Translations under genes and position numbers: made by a program
In this document: positions 7,280 through 17,056 of the stretch, piece after piece
How positions within the stretch are numbered: position 1 is the first letter of the stretch
Layout of the letters: every line of letters begins with the position of its first letter
Assembly (NCBI RefSeq): GCF_031157525.1
Contig: NZ_JAVIXR010000002.1
Span: 248,001-312,000, forward strand
Direction: 5' to 3'
Length of the DNA stretch: 64,000 bases
DNA from: Marinobacter sediminicola
GTDB lineage: Bacteria; Pseudomonadota; Gammaproteobacteria; Pseudomonadales; Oleiphilaceae
The notes under the pieces: model-generated
Told to the model about the DNA's origin: nothing
Databases searched by the model: none
The model's input: only the letters and a program-made list of their open reading frames with translations

Positions 7280-8869
7280 TTAACCCTGACTGGTTAACCA
7301 ACGCTGATAATTGCTATAGCGCTGATGTATGTATTTGAGTGTCATCGCATCATCGTGAACAGCACCTGACAATTTGCTGCCTTCAGCCATTCGCTGCAAC
7401 GTTCGCTCGATCTTTTCGAGGCGTTTTCGGCAAGCCCTCAATGAGAGCCCCTCAAGGCCTTCGTCCAATTCAGCTTTCAACTCAGCCACTTCATCATTAC
7501 GGTGCCGGCCCTGGCGCTCAAACTCGCGACAACTGAGCTGAAACAAATGCCTCAGCCAGCCAATTTTGTCACTCAACAGAACAGCGTTTTCGGGTTGCTG
7601 GAAGAAAGGGGCGTCAGCGTCAGCAAAAAGACGCGAATGCAGGACAAAAGGCAACATCTGGGTTATGTCATTCAGCTCAACTTCGGCATTGCCACGAAAG
7701 TAAGCCATTGCTTTGGCGTAGATTACAAGAGACATTAAGCTGCGCACGGACAGCCCATTGCGCGTCTGGCAACCCAGATCTGCGAGGCGGTCACGACCAT
7801 TTTCCAGCATCGCTAGCTGGTGGCGCGGCACGCCTGCAAGCCGTGAAGTGTCCTTGCTCTTGTATTCAAACTGCTGACCGGAATACTCGCTAAACTCAAA
7901 CTGACTGGCAAAAAACTCCAGGCGCTGACGCAATTCGGATGGAAGTACAACAGCCCGGATGCTCTGCTCCATCTGGTCCATTTCAGTTTCTGAAAACTGC
8001 AACGCCTCAGGCAGACAATCGGCAGGGTCCACACCTTCTTCAATGCGGATCAGCAACTCGTCCAGAAACCTCGGATTGAACGGCAAAGCCTGTACGACGA
8101 CATCAATACGGTCTTTCAGCGCTTCTATGACAGGATAGGTGCCACCCCCCTGATCGTCATTCGCAGTCAGGTACCAGGCTGCCGGCGGGCACTCATGAAC
8201 CTGGTTGAACATCTCGGCGTAATTGTCCCCCAGGACGGTCAGCAGTGCGCTTTGGGTGCGTGTGGGAATGCGGTTGTACTCGTCGACAATCTTGACGCGC
8301 ATGTCCAGCCAGCTACGCCAGCTGATGCGGATGTCCGATTCCTGGTCAGCCCTCATCAGGTCTGCCGGCATTGGATTGCCGATCAAGTCAGCAACCGTCA
8401 TCTGCGGGTGCCCATGCTGCATGGAGCGTCTCACGGTTTTGGGACTGTAACCAGCGAGGAGCCCCATCAGTAAAGCAGAGGCGGTCTTACCTCGACCCGG
8501 GCCACCGATAAACAGGCACTTGCGTCTCGCTGCAAAGGTCAGAACGGGTAGCAGAATGAAGCTGGAATAACTTTGATCTGTTGGCAAATACAAGGGGGTC
8601 CGGCTATCACCAAACGCTATAGGCTGTGGCGCCGAAACGTTATATTCCACATCATAATGCGGACTGATTACCGCATAATTAACGATCCAGAAGTACGCTT
8701 GGCGAAGCTTTTCATCGAGAGCCGAAGATGGCTCTTCAGCCGATTGGTCAGAACTGCCGAACGGACCATTCACCAGAGCGGCAACGTCAAACTTTGCGTC
8801 GGTAGCTTTGCGCGCTGAGGGGCGGGTTGGCGATGCAGATATGCGAGAAAACGGGTTTAATCCTTTCAT
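7280..8869 (-). CDS. MoxR-like AAA+ ATPase
   Basis: A 529-residue AAA+ protein. After ~100 residues of low-complexity and helical N-terminus come the Walker A loop GGPGRGKT (122-129), a Walker B KIVDEYNR (Asp196-Glu197) and a sensor-1 type YLTANDDQGGG segment followed by a KDRID arginine region, in the order seen in MoxR/RavA-type ATPases. The C-terminal ~200 residues are helical (lid domain plus extension). MoxR ATPases act as chaperones with VWA-domain partners; such a partner lies two genes downstream. It is the first gene of the operon that runs to nadR, and the 158-base gap before the neighbouring Yip1-like gene is the likely promoter region. Confidence 0.85.
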   Translation of the reverse strand: MKGLNPFSRISASPTRPSARKATDAKFDVAALVNGPFGSSDQSAEEPSSALDEKLRQAYFWIVNYAVISPHYDVEYNVSAPQPIAFGDSRTPLYLPTDQSYSSFILLPVLTFAARRKCLFIGGPGRGKTASALLMGLLAGYSPKTVRRSMQHGHPQMTVADLIGNPMPADLMRADQESDIRISWRSWLDMRVKIVDEYNRIPTRTQSALLTVLGDNYAEMFNQVHECPPAAWYLTANDDQGGGTYPVIEALKDRIDVVVQALPFNPRFLDELLIRIEEGVDPADCLPEALQFSETEMDQMEQSIRAVVLPSELRQRLEFFASQFEFSEYSGQQFEYKSKDTSRLAGVPRHQLAMLENGRDRLADLGCQTRNGLSVRSLMSLVIYAKAMAYFRGNAEVELNDITQMLPFVLHSRLFADADAPFFQQPENAVLLSDKIGWLRHLFQLSCREFERQGRHRNDEVAELKAELDEGLEGLSLRACRKRLEKIERTLQRMAEGSKLSGAVHDDAMTLKYIHQRYSNYQRWLTSQG

Positions 8870-9027
8870 TTAAGTCCAAAATCCATTTGAATCCAAAACC
8901 CATAGCTGAAACCGGCAACAGTATGCCAGAAAATCAGCCATTGGCTACTTCAGGATCTAACCCGGCCCTCATCAAACCAATTGGCATCGACATCAAACTG
9001 CAACTTGCGAAGCCTTATCGGTAACTT

Positions 9028-9591
9028 CTAATACGCCCAGACCAATGCCATCAAAATACCCCAGGCCAGCAGTGAGGCAGCCATAACAGTGTAAGTAACG
9101 GACATGGTTAGCACGTCATCCGGGCTGCGGTGGCACAAGGCTCTCAGGCCTTGATACACAAGGGTGCAGGACAGCACCATCGCGACCATAACCGCTACCA
9201 CGCTGAGCATTATTGCCGGCACCAATAGCGCCAGTGATGACAACCAAAGAGGCAGGGGGGCAATCGCAGCCAACAAATAGGCATCGTTGTAGCTGATCTC
9301 CAACTTGTGGCCTTCTACCACACTATGAATCAGCCAACCCATCACAAAAAACGTCAATAATTCTGCAAGAAAGAGGATGGTGGTAATGAAGCGCCACTCC
9401 TTACCGCCGAACCCTGCAATAAAATCATCGCCATAATGGGTTCCGGCGTAGTAAAGCAGCACAGGCGGCAGGAGCGACATGGGCACCACAACACACCAAG
9501 CGAGCACGGGTATGGAAAGCTGTCTTTGCTGCAGTTCATCCCAGCCCCCATTGCTGGAAAACGGGAGTTTAAGCAAGCTTGAAACGTTCAT
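9028..9591 (-). CDS. Yip1-like multi-span inner membrane protein
   Basis: A 187-residue hydrophobic protein with about five predicted membrane helices (for example around residues 28-48, 70-88, 108-130, 130-150 and 165-187). The arrangement resembles the small bacterial Yip1/DUF1282 family, whose role is unknown. An AGGAGA ribosome site lies just before the ATG, supporting the chosen start. It stands 158 bases upstream of the AAA+ gene on the same strand, too far for obvious coupling, and is divergent from the nnrS gene. Function is not assigned. Confidence 0.65.
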   Translation of the reverse strand: MNVSSLLKLPFSSNGGWDELQQRQLSIPVLAWCVVVPMSLLPPVLLYYAGTHYGDDFIAGFGGKEWRFITTILFLAELLTFFVMGWLIHSVVEGHKLEISYNDAYLLAAIAPLPLWLSSLALLVPAIMLSVVAVMVAMVLSCTLVYQGLRALCHRSPDDVLTMSVTYTVMAASLLAWGILMALVWAY

Positions 9592-9709
9592 GTTGAATCT
9601 CCTTGCTCTCAGGCGGGCGCATTTGCCACACGGGACAGCTTTTGCAATATTATGATGACTTTTACTTATACTTTTTAGGCGCCTTTTGCCTAACCGTCAA
9701 TAAACCGGG

Positions 9710-10870
9710 ATGACTTTGAGCAACTCAAACAGCATGCGTAAACAGAAACCTCAGGCCTTCTGGCTGTTTTTTCCGGCCGCAAGCCTACTGGCCGCCATTG
9801 CAGTTCCGCTCTCTGTTTGGGCTGTCTGGTCAGGCACAGGTTGGCCGGCCGGGTTGCTGGGCGCCGGGCATGGCCATGAATTGATTTTCGGCTTTGCGCT
9901 TGCCCTTGTGGCCGGCTACACCCTTGGCCCACAGCCGGTGTCGGTGCTCTACCCGCTTCTGGGGCTGTGGCTAGCTGCGAGGCTGAGTTGGATTCTGATA
10001 CCAGAGACGCTTCTGGCACAGCTTCTGGGGCCAGCCTTCGCGTTGCTGCTTGCCTGGCATGTGGTGCCCCGTTTCAACGCCGCGAAAAAATGGCGAAATA
10101 GAATGGTCGGGCCGCTGATTCTGCTGACCTGCCTGCTTACACTCGTTTTCTGGCTTTCTACGGCCTTGTATTCTCCCCTGGCGGCCTGGTTGCCCGGCCC
10201 ACTCCCGCTCATGCACTCCGCCATTGCCGGGCTACTATTGTTGATGACCTTCATGGGAGGGCGCCTCATTGCGCCAGCGGTTGCAGGAACTTTGGAGAAA
10301 AAGGGTATACCGCTGGAAGCCCGGGTTCAGCCGCGAATCGAGGGCTTATTAATCCTCATTCTGGGGTGTTCCATTTTCCTTATGGCATTTCCCGCCGCAA
10401 ACCCGATAACAGGTAGCCTGTTCGTATTAGCGTCAGGATTACTGGCCATTCGCACCTTACGCTGGAAGCTATGGCTGTGCCCGGAGCGCCCTGATTTGCT
10501 GGTGTTGGCTCTGGGCTATTCCTGGCTTGCCATCGGGGCTTTCGTTACAGGATTGGCGCTGATTCAAGGCACCCATCCCGCCGCTGCTTTGCACCTGATT
10601 ACCATTGGCGCATTGGGCACCCTGTCCGCCAGCGTGATGCTTCGCCTGGCTTGGCAACGAAGCCATCGCACGCCACCGCCTGCGGGAGAAGTTTTCTCTA
10701 TTGCGGCACTCATTGCTATCGCCACAATCAGCCGGTTCATTGCAGGCCCCTCGCCATTTGGCGCACCTATGCTGTTATGGCTATCCGCAAGTTGCTGGGC
10801 GCTGGCCTATCTTTGGGTAACAGTCAGGCTTCTGCACCTTGCCAAATACTCTAAAAAACGCAGGAAATGA
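9710..10870 (+). CDS. nnrS: NnrS family heme/copper-type membrane protein (copy 1)
   Basis: A 386-residue protein with about twelve hydrophobic segments and the family hallmark GAGHGHELIFGFALALVAGY near residues 45-64, containing the conserved His pair. NnrS proteins bind heme and copper and protect cells against nitric-oxide stress during denitrification. The C-terminus ends with a basic tail (KYSKKRRK). The ATG at 9734 is an alternative start; neither has a strong ribosome site. A second, diverged NnrS is encoded at 25365, and the gene lies just before a narK gene, fitting a nitrate/NO context. Confidence 0.85.
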   Translation: MTLSNSNSMRKQKPQAFWLFFPAASLLAAIAVPLSVWAVWSGTGWPAGLLGAGHGHELIFGFALALVAGYTLGPQPVSVLYPLLGLWLAARLSWILIPETLLAQLLGPAFALLLAWHVVPRFNAAKKWRNRMVGPLILLTCLLTLVFWLSTALYSPLAAWLPGPLPLMHSAIAGLLLLMTFMGGRLIAPAVAGTLEKKGIPLEARVQPRIEGLLILILGCSIFLMAFPAANPITGSLFVLASGLLAIRTLRWKLWLCPERPDLLVLALGYSWLAIGAFVTGLALIQGTHPAAALHLITIGALGTLSASVMLRLAWQRSHRTPPPAGEVFSIAALIAIATISRFIAGPSPFGAPMLLWLSASCWALAYLWVTVRLLHLAKYSKKRRK

Positions 10871-10912
10871 ATGGCTACCTCTCCTGCGCCATGCTCGAAA
10901 ACGCCTACCTCC

Positions 10913-10928
10913 TTGGTGATATCACCAA
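10913..10928. promoter_or_regulatory. 16-base perfect palindrome upstream of narK
   Basis: TTGGTGATATCACCAA is a perfect inverted repeat located between nnrS and narK. It differs from the FNR consensus (TTGAT-N4-ATCAA), so it may be the operator of another regulator. Which one is unknown. Confidence 0.4.
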
Positions 10929-11018
10929 CATATCCATCCATATATCAATCACTTAAAACAACCACCCCACCCCACATCCCTGACAAAAAACACGACCCTC
11001 ATCGCTAAAACCTTTTCC

Positions 11019-11032
11019 TTGACTAATATCAT
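11019..11032 (+). promoter_or_regulatory. FNR/Anr/Dnr-type box of narK
   Basis: TTGACTAATATCAT matches the FNR-family consensus TTGAT-N4-ATCAA at 8 of 10 defined positions. A possible -10 element (CACAAT, 11056-11061) puts its centre about 41.5 bases before the inferred transcription start, the classical position for class II activation. The narK start codon is at 11128. Activation under low oxygen or NO is therefore predicted. Confidence 0.55.
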
Positions 11033-11127
11033 GAATACACGGGCATCTCACTTTGCACAATGGAACCATGAAGCCCGGTAACCGCGCCCAATGCGGCACA
11101 GGGCAGGGTAACCAAGGGAGTATTGTT

Positions 11128-12720
11128 ATGGCCAAAACCAACGCCGACATCGAACACTGGGATGTCGAAAACGAAGAATTCTGGGAGAAAGAAGGCAAGA
11201 GAGTTGCCTCCCGCAATCTGTGGATATCCATTCCCAGCCTGCTCCTGGGTTTTGCGGTATGGCTGATGTGGGGGATGATCACCACCCAGATGAAGAACCT
11301 GGGGTTTGATTTCAGCATTGAACAGCTGTTCTCCCTCTCGGCGATTGCTGGATTGTCTGGTGCCACCTTGCGGATACCGGCGTCGTTCATGATCAAAATT
11401 GCCGGCGGCCGTAACACCATCTTTCTGACCACAGCCCTGCTGATGATCCCTGCGGCAGGCACCGGCTTTGCGTTGATGAACCCGGACACACCGTTCATCG
11501 TCTTCCAGGCACTGGCGCTGTTATCCGGTATTGGTGGCGGTAACTTCGCCTGCTCCATGAGCAACATCAGCTCCTTCTACCCCAAGAGCAAGCAAGGCTA
11601 TGGTCTGGGCATGAATGCCGGCCTGGGCAACTTCGGCGTTACTACCATGCAGATCCTGATTCCGCTGGTGATGACCGTTGGCATGTTCGGCTTTTTGGCG
11701 GGCGGCCCCATGGAGCTGCAAAGCCCAAGTGGTACGCTGATTGGCCGGATTGAAGCCGGCACAGATACCTGGATCCAGAACGCTGGTTTTATCTGGTTGG
11801 TTTTCCTGATCCCCTTGGCCTTTGCTGGCTGGTTCGGCATGAACAACCTGAAAGTTGTCACCCCCAACCCGGGCAATCCGGCTTCAGCTTTCGGCAAGAT
11901 CCTGGGGCTTTATGGCGTGGGGATTCTGACATCTGTTGTAGGCGTCTGGGCTCTGAGCATTATGAACATGTGGCTGGCCCTGCCATTAACCATTGTGTTG
12001 ACTGTTGTTCTTCTGCGCCTGATTCCTGGTGACATCAAGCCCAACATCAAGAACCAGTTTGCTATTTTCAGCAACAAGCACACCTGGTCCATGACCGTGC
12101 TTTACATCCTTACCTTTGGATCCTTCATTGGTTTCTCGGCAGCACTGCCCCTGTCCATTGGCGTTATCTTCGGCAACATGATGGAAGTCGCTGCCGACGG
12201 CACCGTTACCCGTGTTGTGAACCCGGATGCCCCCAGCGCACTGACCTGGGCCTGGATGGGGCCCTTCGTAGGCGCCTTGATTCGCCCGGTGGGTGGCTGG
12301 ATTTCTGACAAGATGGGCGGCTCCATCGTTACCCAGATCATTTCTGTGGTAATGGTTGTGGCGTCGGTGGCCACCGGCTATGTGATGATGCTGGCCTACA
12401 ACTCCACTGATCCCAACAGCTACTTCGCGCTGTTCCTGATCCTGTTCATTGTGATGTTTGCCGCCAGCGGCATCGGCAATGGTTCTACCTTCCGCAGCAT
12501 CGGGTATATTTTTGACCAGCAGCAGAAGGGCCCAGTGCTTGGCTGGACCAGTGCCATCGCCGCCTACGGTGCCTTCATTGCGCCCAAGCTGCTAGGGCAG
12601 CAGATCCAGGCAGGCACTCCAGAAGTGGCTATGTACGGGTTCGCAGTGTTCTATGCGCTTTGTCTGATCGTTAACTGGTGGTTCTATCTGCGCAAGGGCG
12701 CATACATCAAGAACCCTTAA
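11128..12720 (+). CDS. narK: NarK-type nitrate/nitrite transporter (MFS)
   Basis: A 530-residue major facilitator protein with about twelve membrane spans. It carries both nitrate-family signatures: a first GGGNFACSMSNISSFYPK...GYGLGMNAGLGNFG segment in the middle, and a second FAASGIGNGSTFRSIGYIF segment in the C-terminal half. The start is set at the ATG at 11128, which follows an AAGGGAG ribosome site; upstream in-frame residues are unlikely to be translated. It is longer than E. coli NarK (463), mainly through an acidic cytoplasmic N-terminus and internal loops. It is a separate protein, not the NarK1-NarK2 fusion seen in some denitrifiers. An FNR-type box precedes it and a strong terminator follows. 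Confidence 0.9.
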   Translation: MAKTNADIEHWDVENEEFWEKEGKRVASRNLWISIPSLLLGFAVWLMWGMITTQMKNLGFDFSIEQLFSLSAIAGLSGATLRIPASFMIKIAGGRNTIFLTTALLMIPAAGTGFALMNPDTPFIVFQALALLSGIGGGNFACSMSNISSFYPKSKQGYGLGMNAGLGNFGVTTMQILIPLVMTVGMFGFLAGGPMELQSPSGTLIGRIEAGTDTWIQNAGFIWLVFLIPLAFAGWFGMNNLKVVTPNPGNPASAFGKILGLYGVGILTSVVGVWALSIMNMWLALPLTIVLTVVLLRLIPGDIKPNIKNQFAIFSNKHTWSMTVLYILTFGSFIGFSAALPLSIGVIFGNMMEVAADGTVTRVVNPDAPSALTWAWMGPFVGALIRPVGGWISDKMGGSIVTQIISVVMVVASVATGYVMMLAYNSTDPNSYFALFLILFIVMFAASGIGNGSTFRSIGYIFDQQQKGPVLGWTSAIAAYGAFIAPKLLGQQIQAGTPEVAMYGFAVFYALCLIVNWWFYLRKGAYIKNP

Positions 12721-12745
12721 AACGCTCAGTAAACCGTAGACAAAT

Positions 12746-12781
12746 AAAAGCCCGCCGAGGATATCCCCGGCGGGCTTTTTA
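12746..12781. terminator. bidirectional rho-independent terminator
   Basis: The inverted repeat AAAAGCCCGCCG / CGGCGGGCTTTT with a nine-base loop is followed by T residues on both strands. It lies between the convergent narK and hupE/ureJ genes and can end both transcripts. Confidence 0.85.
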
Positions 12782-12814
12782 GTGTGATTAAAACGCTTTA
12801 TCTATCCAAAGGCA

Positions 12815-13399
12815 TCAGCCTGCGGCCAACACACCGCCTACAACCGCAACCACTCCACCCAACGCACGGGTAACACGGTTATCGGCCTTCAACATCAAAG
12901 CTCCCAGGCCACGCCCCACAAAGGTAATCGCCAGAGTAGCCACAACGAAGCCGGCCATGTATGCCATCAAGCTTGCACCTGCAGCCATTTCAGTGCCGTG
13001 CGCATAACCATGGGTGACCATGAACAGTGCAACCAACGCGCCACCGACAACAGTTGGCAGTTTTGCCATGGTGGCAATCAGCACACCGGCCAGTAGCACC
13101 GACATGGCAATGCCGGTTTCCACACCCGCGAGGCTAACACCACCCCAGGCGATAGCTGCGCCCAGCACCATGCCTCCCACCACGAATAACGGCGTTGCCT
13201 TTTTCATGATCTGGTTCTGCCGAACGCTCCAGAAACCAATGGCGGCCATGGCCAGCAAATGGTCTATGCCCAATATCGGGTGCAACAATCCACTGAGAAA
13301 ACCGCTATGGGTGTGGCCAGCCTCACCCGGGTGCGCCACAGCGAGGGTAGCGGTCAACATCAAACCAACGGTCATCAGAAACTTGGTTATTCTAGTCAT
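12815..13399 (-). CDS. ureJ: HupE/UreJ family nickel-uptake protein
   Basis: A 194-residue protein with an N-terminal signal-like segment ending AVAHPGEAGHTH, then about six membrane helices. The HPILGIDHLLAM segment (near residue 40) and a later MVTHGYAHGTEM segment are the conserved His motifs of HupE/UreJ permeases, which bring nickel or cobalt into the cell. It is the last gene of the urease operon, 47 bases after ureG, and is expected to supply nickel for the urease active site. Length is normal for the family. Confidence 0.88.
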   Translation of the reverse strand: MTRITKFLMTVGLMLTATLAVAHPGEAGHTHSGFLSGLLHPILGIDHLLAMAAIGFWSVRQNQIMKKATPLFVVGGMVLGAAIAWGGVSLAGVETGIAMSVLLAGVLIATMAKLPTVVGGALVALFMVTHGYAHGTEMAAGASLMAYMAGFVVATLAITFVGRGLGALMLKADNRVTRALGGVVAVVGGVLAAG

Positions 13400-13446
13400 A
13401 GTACTCTCCGTCTATTCTCTGCGTTTGTTGTCAGGCTTGTGCGCAC

Positions 13447-14085
13447 TCAGGCGGTATCGGTGAGCTTTTCAGGTCGACGTTCGGGCAGCATGCCCTGCTT
13501 CAGAATGAAGCTGATAATCTCTTCCAGGCCAACACCGTCATACAGATTGGTGAAAACGAAGGGGCGATCGCCACGCATTTTTTTGGAATCCCGCTCCATC
13601 ACATCCAGCGATGCGTGCACGTATTCAGCGATGTCGATCTTGTTGATGATCAGCAAGTCCGACTTGGTGATGCCGGGGCCGCCTTTACGGGGGATTTTGT
13701 CGCCAGCCGCAACATCGATAACGTACAGGGTCAAATCCGACAGCTCTGGGCTGAACGTAGCTGCGAGGTTGTCGCCACCAGATTCCACCAACACAAGCTC
13801 GAGGTTTGGATGACGCGCCTGGAGATCATCAATGGCTGCCAGGTTCATGGACGCATCCTCACGGATAGCCGTGTGCGGGCAGCCCCCTGTTTCCACTCCT
13901 AAAATGCGATCTGCAGGCAGGGCCTCGTGTTTCAGCAGGAAGTCAGCATCTTCACGGGTGTAAATGTCGTTGGTAACCACCGCTATGTCGTAATGATCTT
14001 TCAAAGCACTGCATAACTGCCGCAACAGGGCCGTTTTCCCGGAACCTACCGGTCCACCAACGCCTACTCGTAAACAATGTTTCAT
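13447..14085 (-). CDS. ureG: urease accessory GTPase UreG
   Basis: A 212-residue SIMIBI-class GTPase that, with UreD and UreF, drives nickel delivery to apo-urease. Visible motifs are the P-loop [10 protein letters not shown] (near 10-19), the metal-binding CPH motif in [25 protein letters not shown], and the guanine-specificity motif INKID. The start is the ATG at 14085, preceded by a GGGACAA site; longer in-frame extension falls inside ureF. It overlaps nothing upstream except the region just after ureF (31 bases apart) and continues the operon order D-A-B-C-E-F-G. Confidence 0.95.
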   Translation of the reverse strand: MKHCLRVGVGGPVGSGKTALLRQLCSALKDHYDIAVVTNDIYTREDADFLLKHEALPADRILGVETGGCPHTAIREDASMNLAAIDDLQARHPNLELVLVESGGDNLAATFSPELSDLTLYVIDVAAGDKIPRKGGPGITKSDLLIINKIDIAEYVHASLDVMERDSKKMRGDRPFVFTNLYDGVGLEEIISFILKQGMLPERRPEKLTDTA

Positions 14086-14116
14086 TGTTGCTTGTCCCTC
14101 TGTGTACTCGAAGCAG

Positions 14117-14812
14117 TCAGCTTCGGAATAGTCTTGAATATTGGGTTTCATGCTGGGCACTGCCAAGAGCCAACCCCGGCAGAATGGGGCCCATTTGTTC
14201 GTCAGGTAGCGACAATGCGTTTTCAACCGCAGCCACCAGTTTCGGGCGTAGCTGTTCGTTCAGGCGTTGAGCAGCGGTATGCCCTAAAGGCAAGGCCTTA
14301 CACGCAACGGCGAGCTGATTCTCAAGCCACCCCCACACAAAGCCGAGCATGCTATGGCGCACTGGCACTCCTCGCTGGAAAGCCGTCCAAGCAAACACCG
14401 TCACGTAATCCGGCTCTTCCGGCAGCTGGTCAGCCTGCGGCTCAAGCTTCAAACTGGTCAGCAGGCGAAGCAATGCCAGCCCTAACCGCGTTCCTTCGTC
14501 ACTCAATTCGGCGGTTTCCCGGCTGGCATGCAACCAATCGTTCCAGTATGCAAGGCCGCGGCTATCACCCTTGGCCCAACAGTTGTGTAGCCTGCATAGC
14601 ACCGGCAACTCGCACCGGCTCAAGCCATCTTCAAGCACGCCTTCCAACCACTCCCCCAATTCCTCTTCGTTTCGAACCCAGCCCATCTCAAAAGCACTTT
14701 CCAGGCCTTGCGACCAAGCAAAAGCTCCTATCGGTAAAGCCGGGCTGACCAGCTGCATCAATCCAAGCAACGCCAGGTCGCTCGGCACGGTGGGCTGGTT
14801 GTCAGTGTGCAT
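14117..14812 (-). CDS. ureF: urease accessory protein UreF
   Basis: A 231-residue all-helical protein that binds UreD and UreG and acts in urease nickel insertion. Typical features are [21 protein letters not shown] at the N-terminus and the C-terminal [19 protein letters not shown] tail. I chose the ATG at 14812; it overlaps the ureE stop by 11 bases, and residues further upstream in frame would be an alternate reading of the His-rich ureE tail. Length fits the family. Confidence 0.92.
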   Translation of the reverse strand: MHTDNQPTVPSDLALLGLMQLVSPALPIGAFAWSQGLESAFEMGWVRNEEELGEWLEGVLEDGLSRCELPVLCRLHNCWAKGDSRGLAYWNDWLHASRETAELSDEGTRLGLALLRLLTSLKLEPQADQLPEEPDYVTVFAWTAFQRGVPVRHSMLGFVWGWLENQLAVACKALPLGHTAAQRLNEQLRPKLVAAVENALSLPDEQMGPILPGLALGSAQHETQYSRLFRS

Positions 14813-15332
14813 GGTTATGCTCTTCATCATGGCTATGCCCATGGGAATGGTCGTGGCTGTGGGTATGCCCATGTGAGTGCTCCCGCCCCGCATGGGCATA
14901 TGCACCGGACTCTGGATCAAAGGGAGCCAGATGATGCTCCAGGCTTGCCCCTAATAGCTGCGCCAGCTCTTCCAGCACGTGGTCTGGCGGAAACCTGACC
15001 CAATGGCGCCCGTCTGCCTCAACACCCAGCGCGAGCGTTACATGGCGATTGCCAAGGTGATAACACAGGCGCGCCAAGGGCAATCCATTTTCAATATAGG
15101 CGGTCGTGACCGACTCATCAGCAGCGCAAACACGAACTGTCTCACCTCCACTGGAGCGCAACAGATCGCCGTGACGCAGCACAGGGCCACGATCAAGGAA
15201 CAGCCCGACGTCGCGCCCCTTATCGGTCTTGGCCCGTAACCGTCCCCGGATGCGCAATTCGTATGGCAAGGTCAGAGTGTCGTAGATCTCTCCTTCAGAA
15301 CTGCCATCCAGCCTTTGTGTTAACTCAAGCAT
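14802..15332 (-). CDS. ureE: urease nickel metallochaperone UreE
   Basis: A 176-residue protein with the UreE N-terminal peptide-binding domain (YDTLTLPYELRIRGRLRA) and C-terminal metal-binding domain (CYHLGNRHVTLAL). The last ~28 residues are an exceptionally His-rich tail, with about 13 His among alternating Ser, Gly and Asp, suited to storing several nickel ions. An AGGA site precedes the ATG. The tail's repeated CAT/CAC codons create misleading open frames on other registers. Confidence 0.95.
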   Translation of the reverse strand: MLELTQRLDGSSEGEIYDTLTLPYELRIRGRLRAKTDKGRDVGLFLDRGPVLRHGDLLRSSGGETVRVCAADESVTTAYIENGLPLARLCYHLGNRHVTLALGVEADGRHWVRFPPDHVLEELAQLLGASLEHHLAPFDPESGAYAHAGREHSHGHTHSHDHSHGHSHDEEHNHAH

Positions 15333-15352
15333 TTTGATGTCCTTACAAACGG

Positions 15353-17056
15353 TTAAAACAGGTGGTAGCGCTGAGCCAGTGGCACTTCTGTGAGGGGTTC
15401 ACAGGTCAGTAGCTCGCCGTCTGCATGAACTTCATAAGTTTGCGGATCTACCGTCAGTTTTGGGCAGGCGCTATTCAATTTCATATCGCTCTTGCGCATC
15501 TGGCGGACGTTTTTAACAGCCACCAATGGGCTCTTCAGACCCAGTTTTTCTTCCAACCCAGTGTTCATTGCCGCCTGGCTTACAAAGGTCATTCGGGTTG
15601 CTGCTGCAGCCCTGCCCAACGCTCCAAACATGCGCCGGTAATGCACGGGTTGTGGTGTGGAGATAGCAGCGTTTGGATCACCCATAGCTGCGCCGGCAAT
15701 CATGCCGCCCTTGAGGATGATCGATGGCTTAACGCCGAAGAAGGCCGGCTTCCATAACACCAGATCCGCCAGCTTACCTACCTCCACAGAGCCAACCTCA
15801 TGGCCAACGCCGTGGGTAATGGCTGGGTTAATCGTGTATTTGGCGATGTAACGCTTCACCCGGAAATTATCGGTGCCGCGTTCTTGATCCTCCGGCAGCA
15901 AGCCTCGTTGAACCCGCATTTTGTGGGCGGTTTGCCAGGTGCGGCAAACCACCTCACCAATACGACCCATAGCTTGGGAGTCTGACGAGATCATGGAGAT
16001 CACGCCGATGTCGTGGAGGATGTCTTCGGCGGCGATGGTTTCACGACGAATACGGGAATCCGCAAAGGCCACGTCTTCCGGAATATTTGGATCCAGGTTG
16101 TGGCACTCCATCAACATATCGAGATGTTCATCAACTGTGTTGATGGTGTATGGGCGGGTAGGGTTGGTGGACGATGGCAGCACGTTGGGCAGGCTACAGG
16201 CCACGATAATGTCCGGCGCGTGACCACCCCCAGCTCCCTCGGAGTGATAGGTATGGATACAGCGGTCTTTGAATGCAGCCAAAGTATCTTCCACAAACCC
16301 CGATTCGTTCAGGCTATCGGCGTGGATGGCGACCTGTATGTCGTAACGATCAGCCACATCCAGTGCGTTGCTGATCGAGGCCGGCGCAGCACCCCAATCC
16401 TCGTGGATTTTCAGGCTCATGGCTCCGGCTTTCACCTGCTGCTCCAGCGCCTCTGGCGTACTGGCGCTGCCTTTTCCGAGAAAACCTATATTGATAGGCA
16501 GGTCATCCACCGCCTGCATCATTTTACCCAGGTGCCAGGGGCCAGGGGTGTGGGTGGTCGCAACGGAACCCGTTGCTGGCCCGGTACCACCGCCGATCAT
16601 GGTGGTGAGACCGCTCATCAAGGCCTCATCAGCCTGCTGCGGGCAAATATAGTGAACGTGGGTATCAACAGCGCCCGCGGTAAGAATCTGGCCTTCTCCG
16701 GCGATGATTTCAGTGCCGGCACCAATAACTATGTCAATATCGGGCTGGGTATCCGGATTTCCAGCCTTACCAATAGCGGCAATGCGCCCGTTTTTCAGCC
16801 CCACATCGGCTTTAACTATGCCCCACCAATCAATAACAATAGCGTTGGTGATCACGGTATCCATCACCGCATCATCACAGCGCTGGCTTTGCCCCATACC
16901 ATCACGAATAACCTTGCCGCCACCGAACATCACCTCTTCGCCGTAATGGGTGTGATCTTTTTCAATCTCGATCCACAACTCCGTATCACCCAGGCGAATA
17001 CGGTCGCCGGTGGTAGGGCCGTACATGTCTGAATAAGCTTGCCGGGAAATCTTCAT
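15353..17056 (-). CDS. ureC: urease alpha (catalytic) subunit UreC
   Basis: A 567-residue amidohydrolase that hydrolyses urea to ammonia and carbamate. It retains the nickel ligands and active-site motifs: [11 protein letters not shown], the carbamylated lysine in [19 protein letters not shown], the flap [16 protein letters not shown], and [15 protein letters not shown]. Its start overlaps the ureB stop by four bases (ATGA). It is 20 bases upstream of ureE. Length matches bacterial UreC (566-570). Confidence 0.98.
   Translation of the reverse strand: MKISRQAYSDMYGPTTGDRIRLGDTELWIEIEKDHTHYGEEVMFGGGKVIRDGMGQSQRCDDAVMDTVITNAIVIDWWGIVKADVGLKNGRIAAIGKAGNPDTQPDIDIVIGAGTEIIAGEGQILTAGAVDTHVHYICPQQADEALMSGLTTMIGGGTGPATGSVATTHTPGPWHLGKMMQAVDDLPINIGFLGKGSASTPEALEQQVKAGAMSLKIHEDWGAAPASISNALDVADRYDIQVAIHADSLNESGFVEDTLAAFKDRCIHTYHSEGAGGGHAPDIIVACSLPNVLPSSTNPTRPYTINTVDEHLDMLMECHNLDPNIPEDVAFADSRIRRETIAAEDILHDIGVISMISSDSQAMGRIGEVVCRTWQTAHKMRVQRGLLPEDQERGTDNFRVKRYIAKYTINPAITHGVGHEVGSVEVGKLADLVLWKPAFFGVKPSIILKGGMIAGAAMGDPNAAISTPQPVHYRRMFGALGRAAAATRMTFVSQAAMNTGLEEKLGLKSPLVAVKNVRQMRKSDMKLNSACPKLTVDPQTYEVHADGELLTCEPLTEVPLAQRYHLF

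Noticed and set aside
8827..9024. 65-codon plus-strand frame between the AAA+ and Yip1-like genes
   Set aside because: It begins inside the AAA+ gene, has no ribosome site and no recognisable feature; the region is more likely a promoter.
16013..17032. 339-codon open frame on the plus strand opposite ureC
   Set aside because: It lies wholly antisense to a clearly recognised ureC; the frame follows from ureC codon bias and has no family features.
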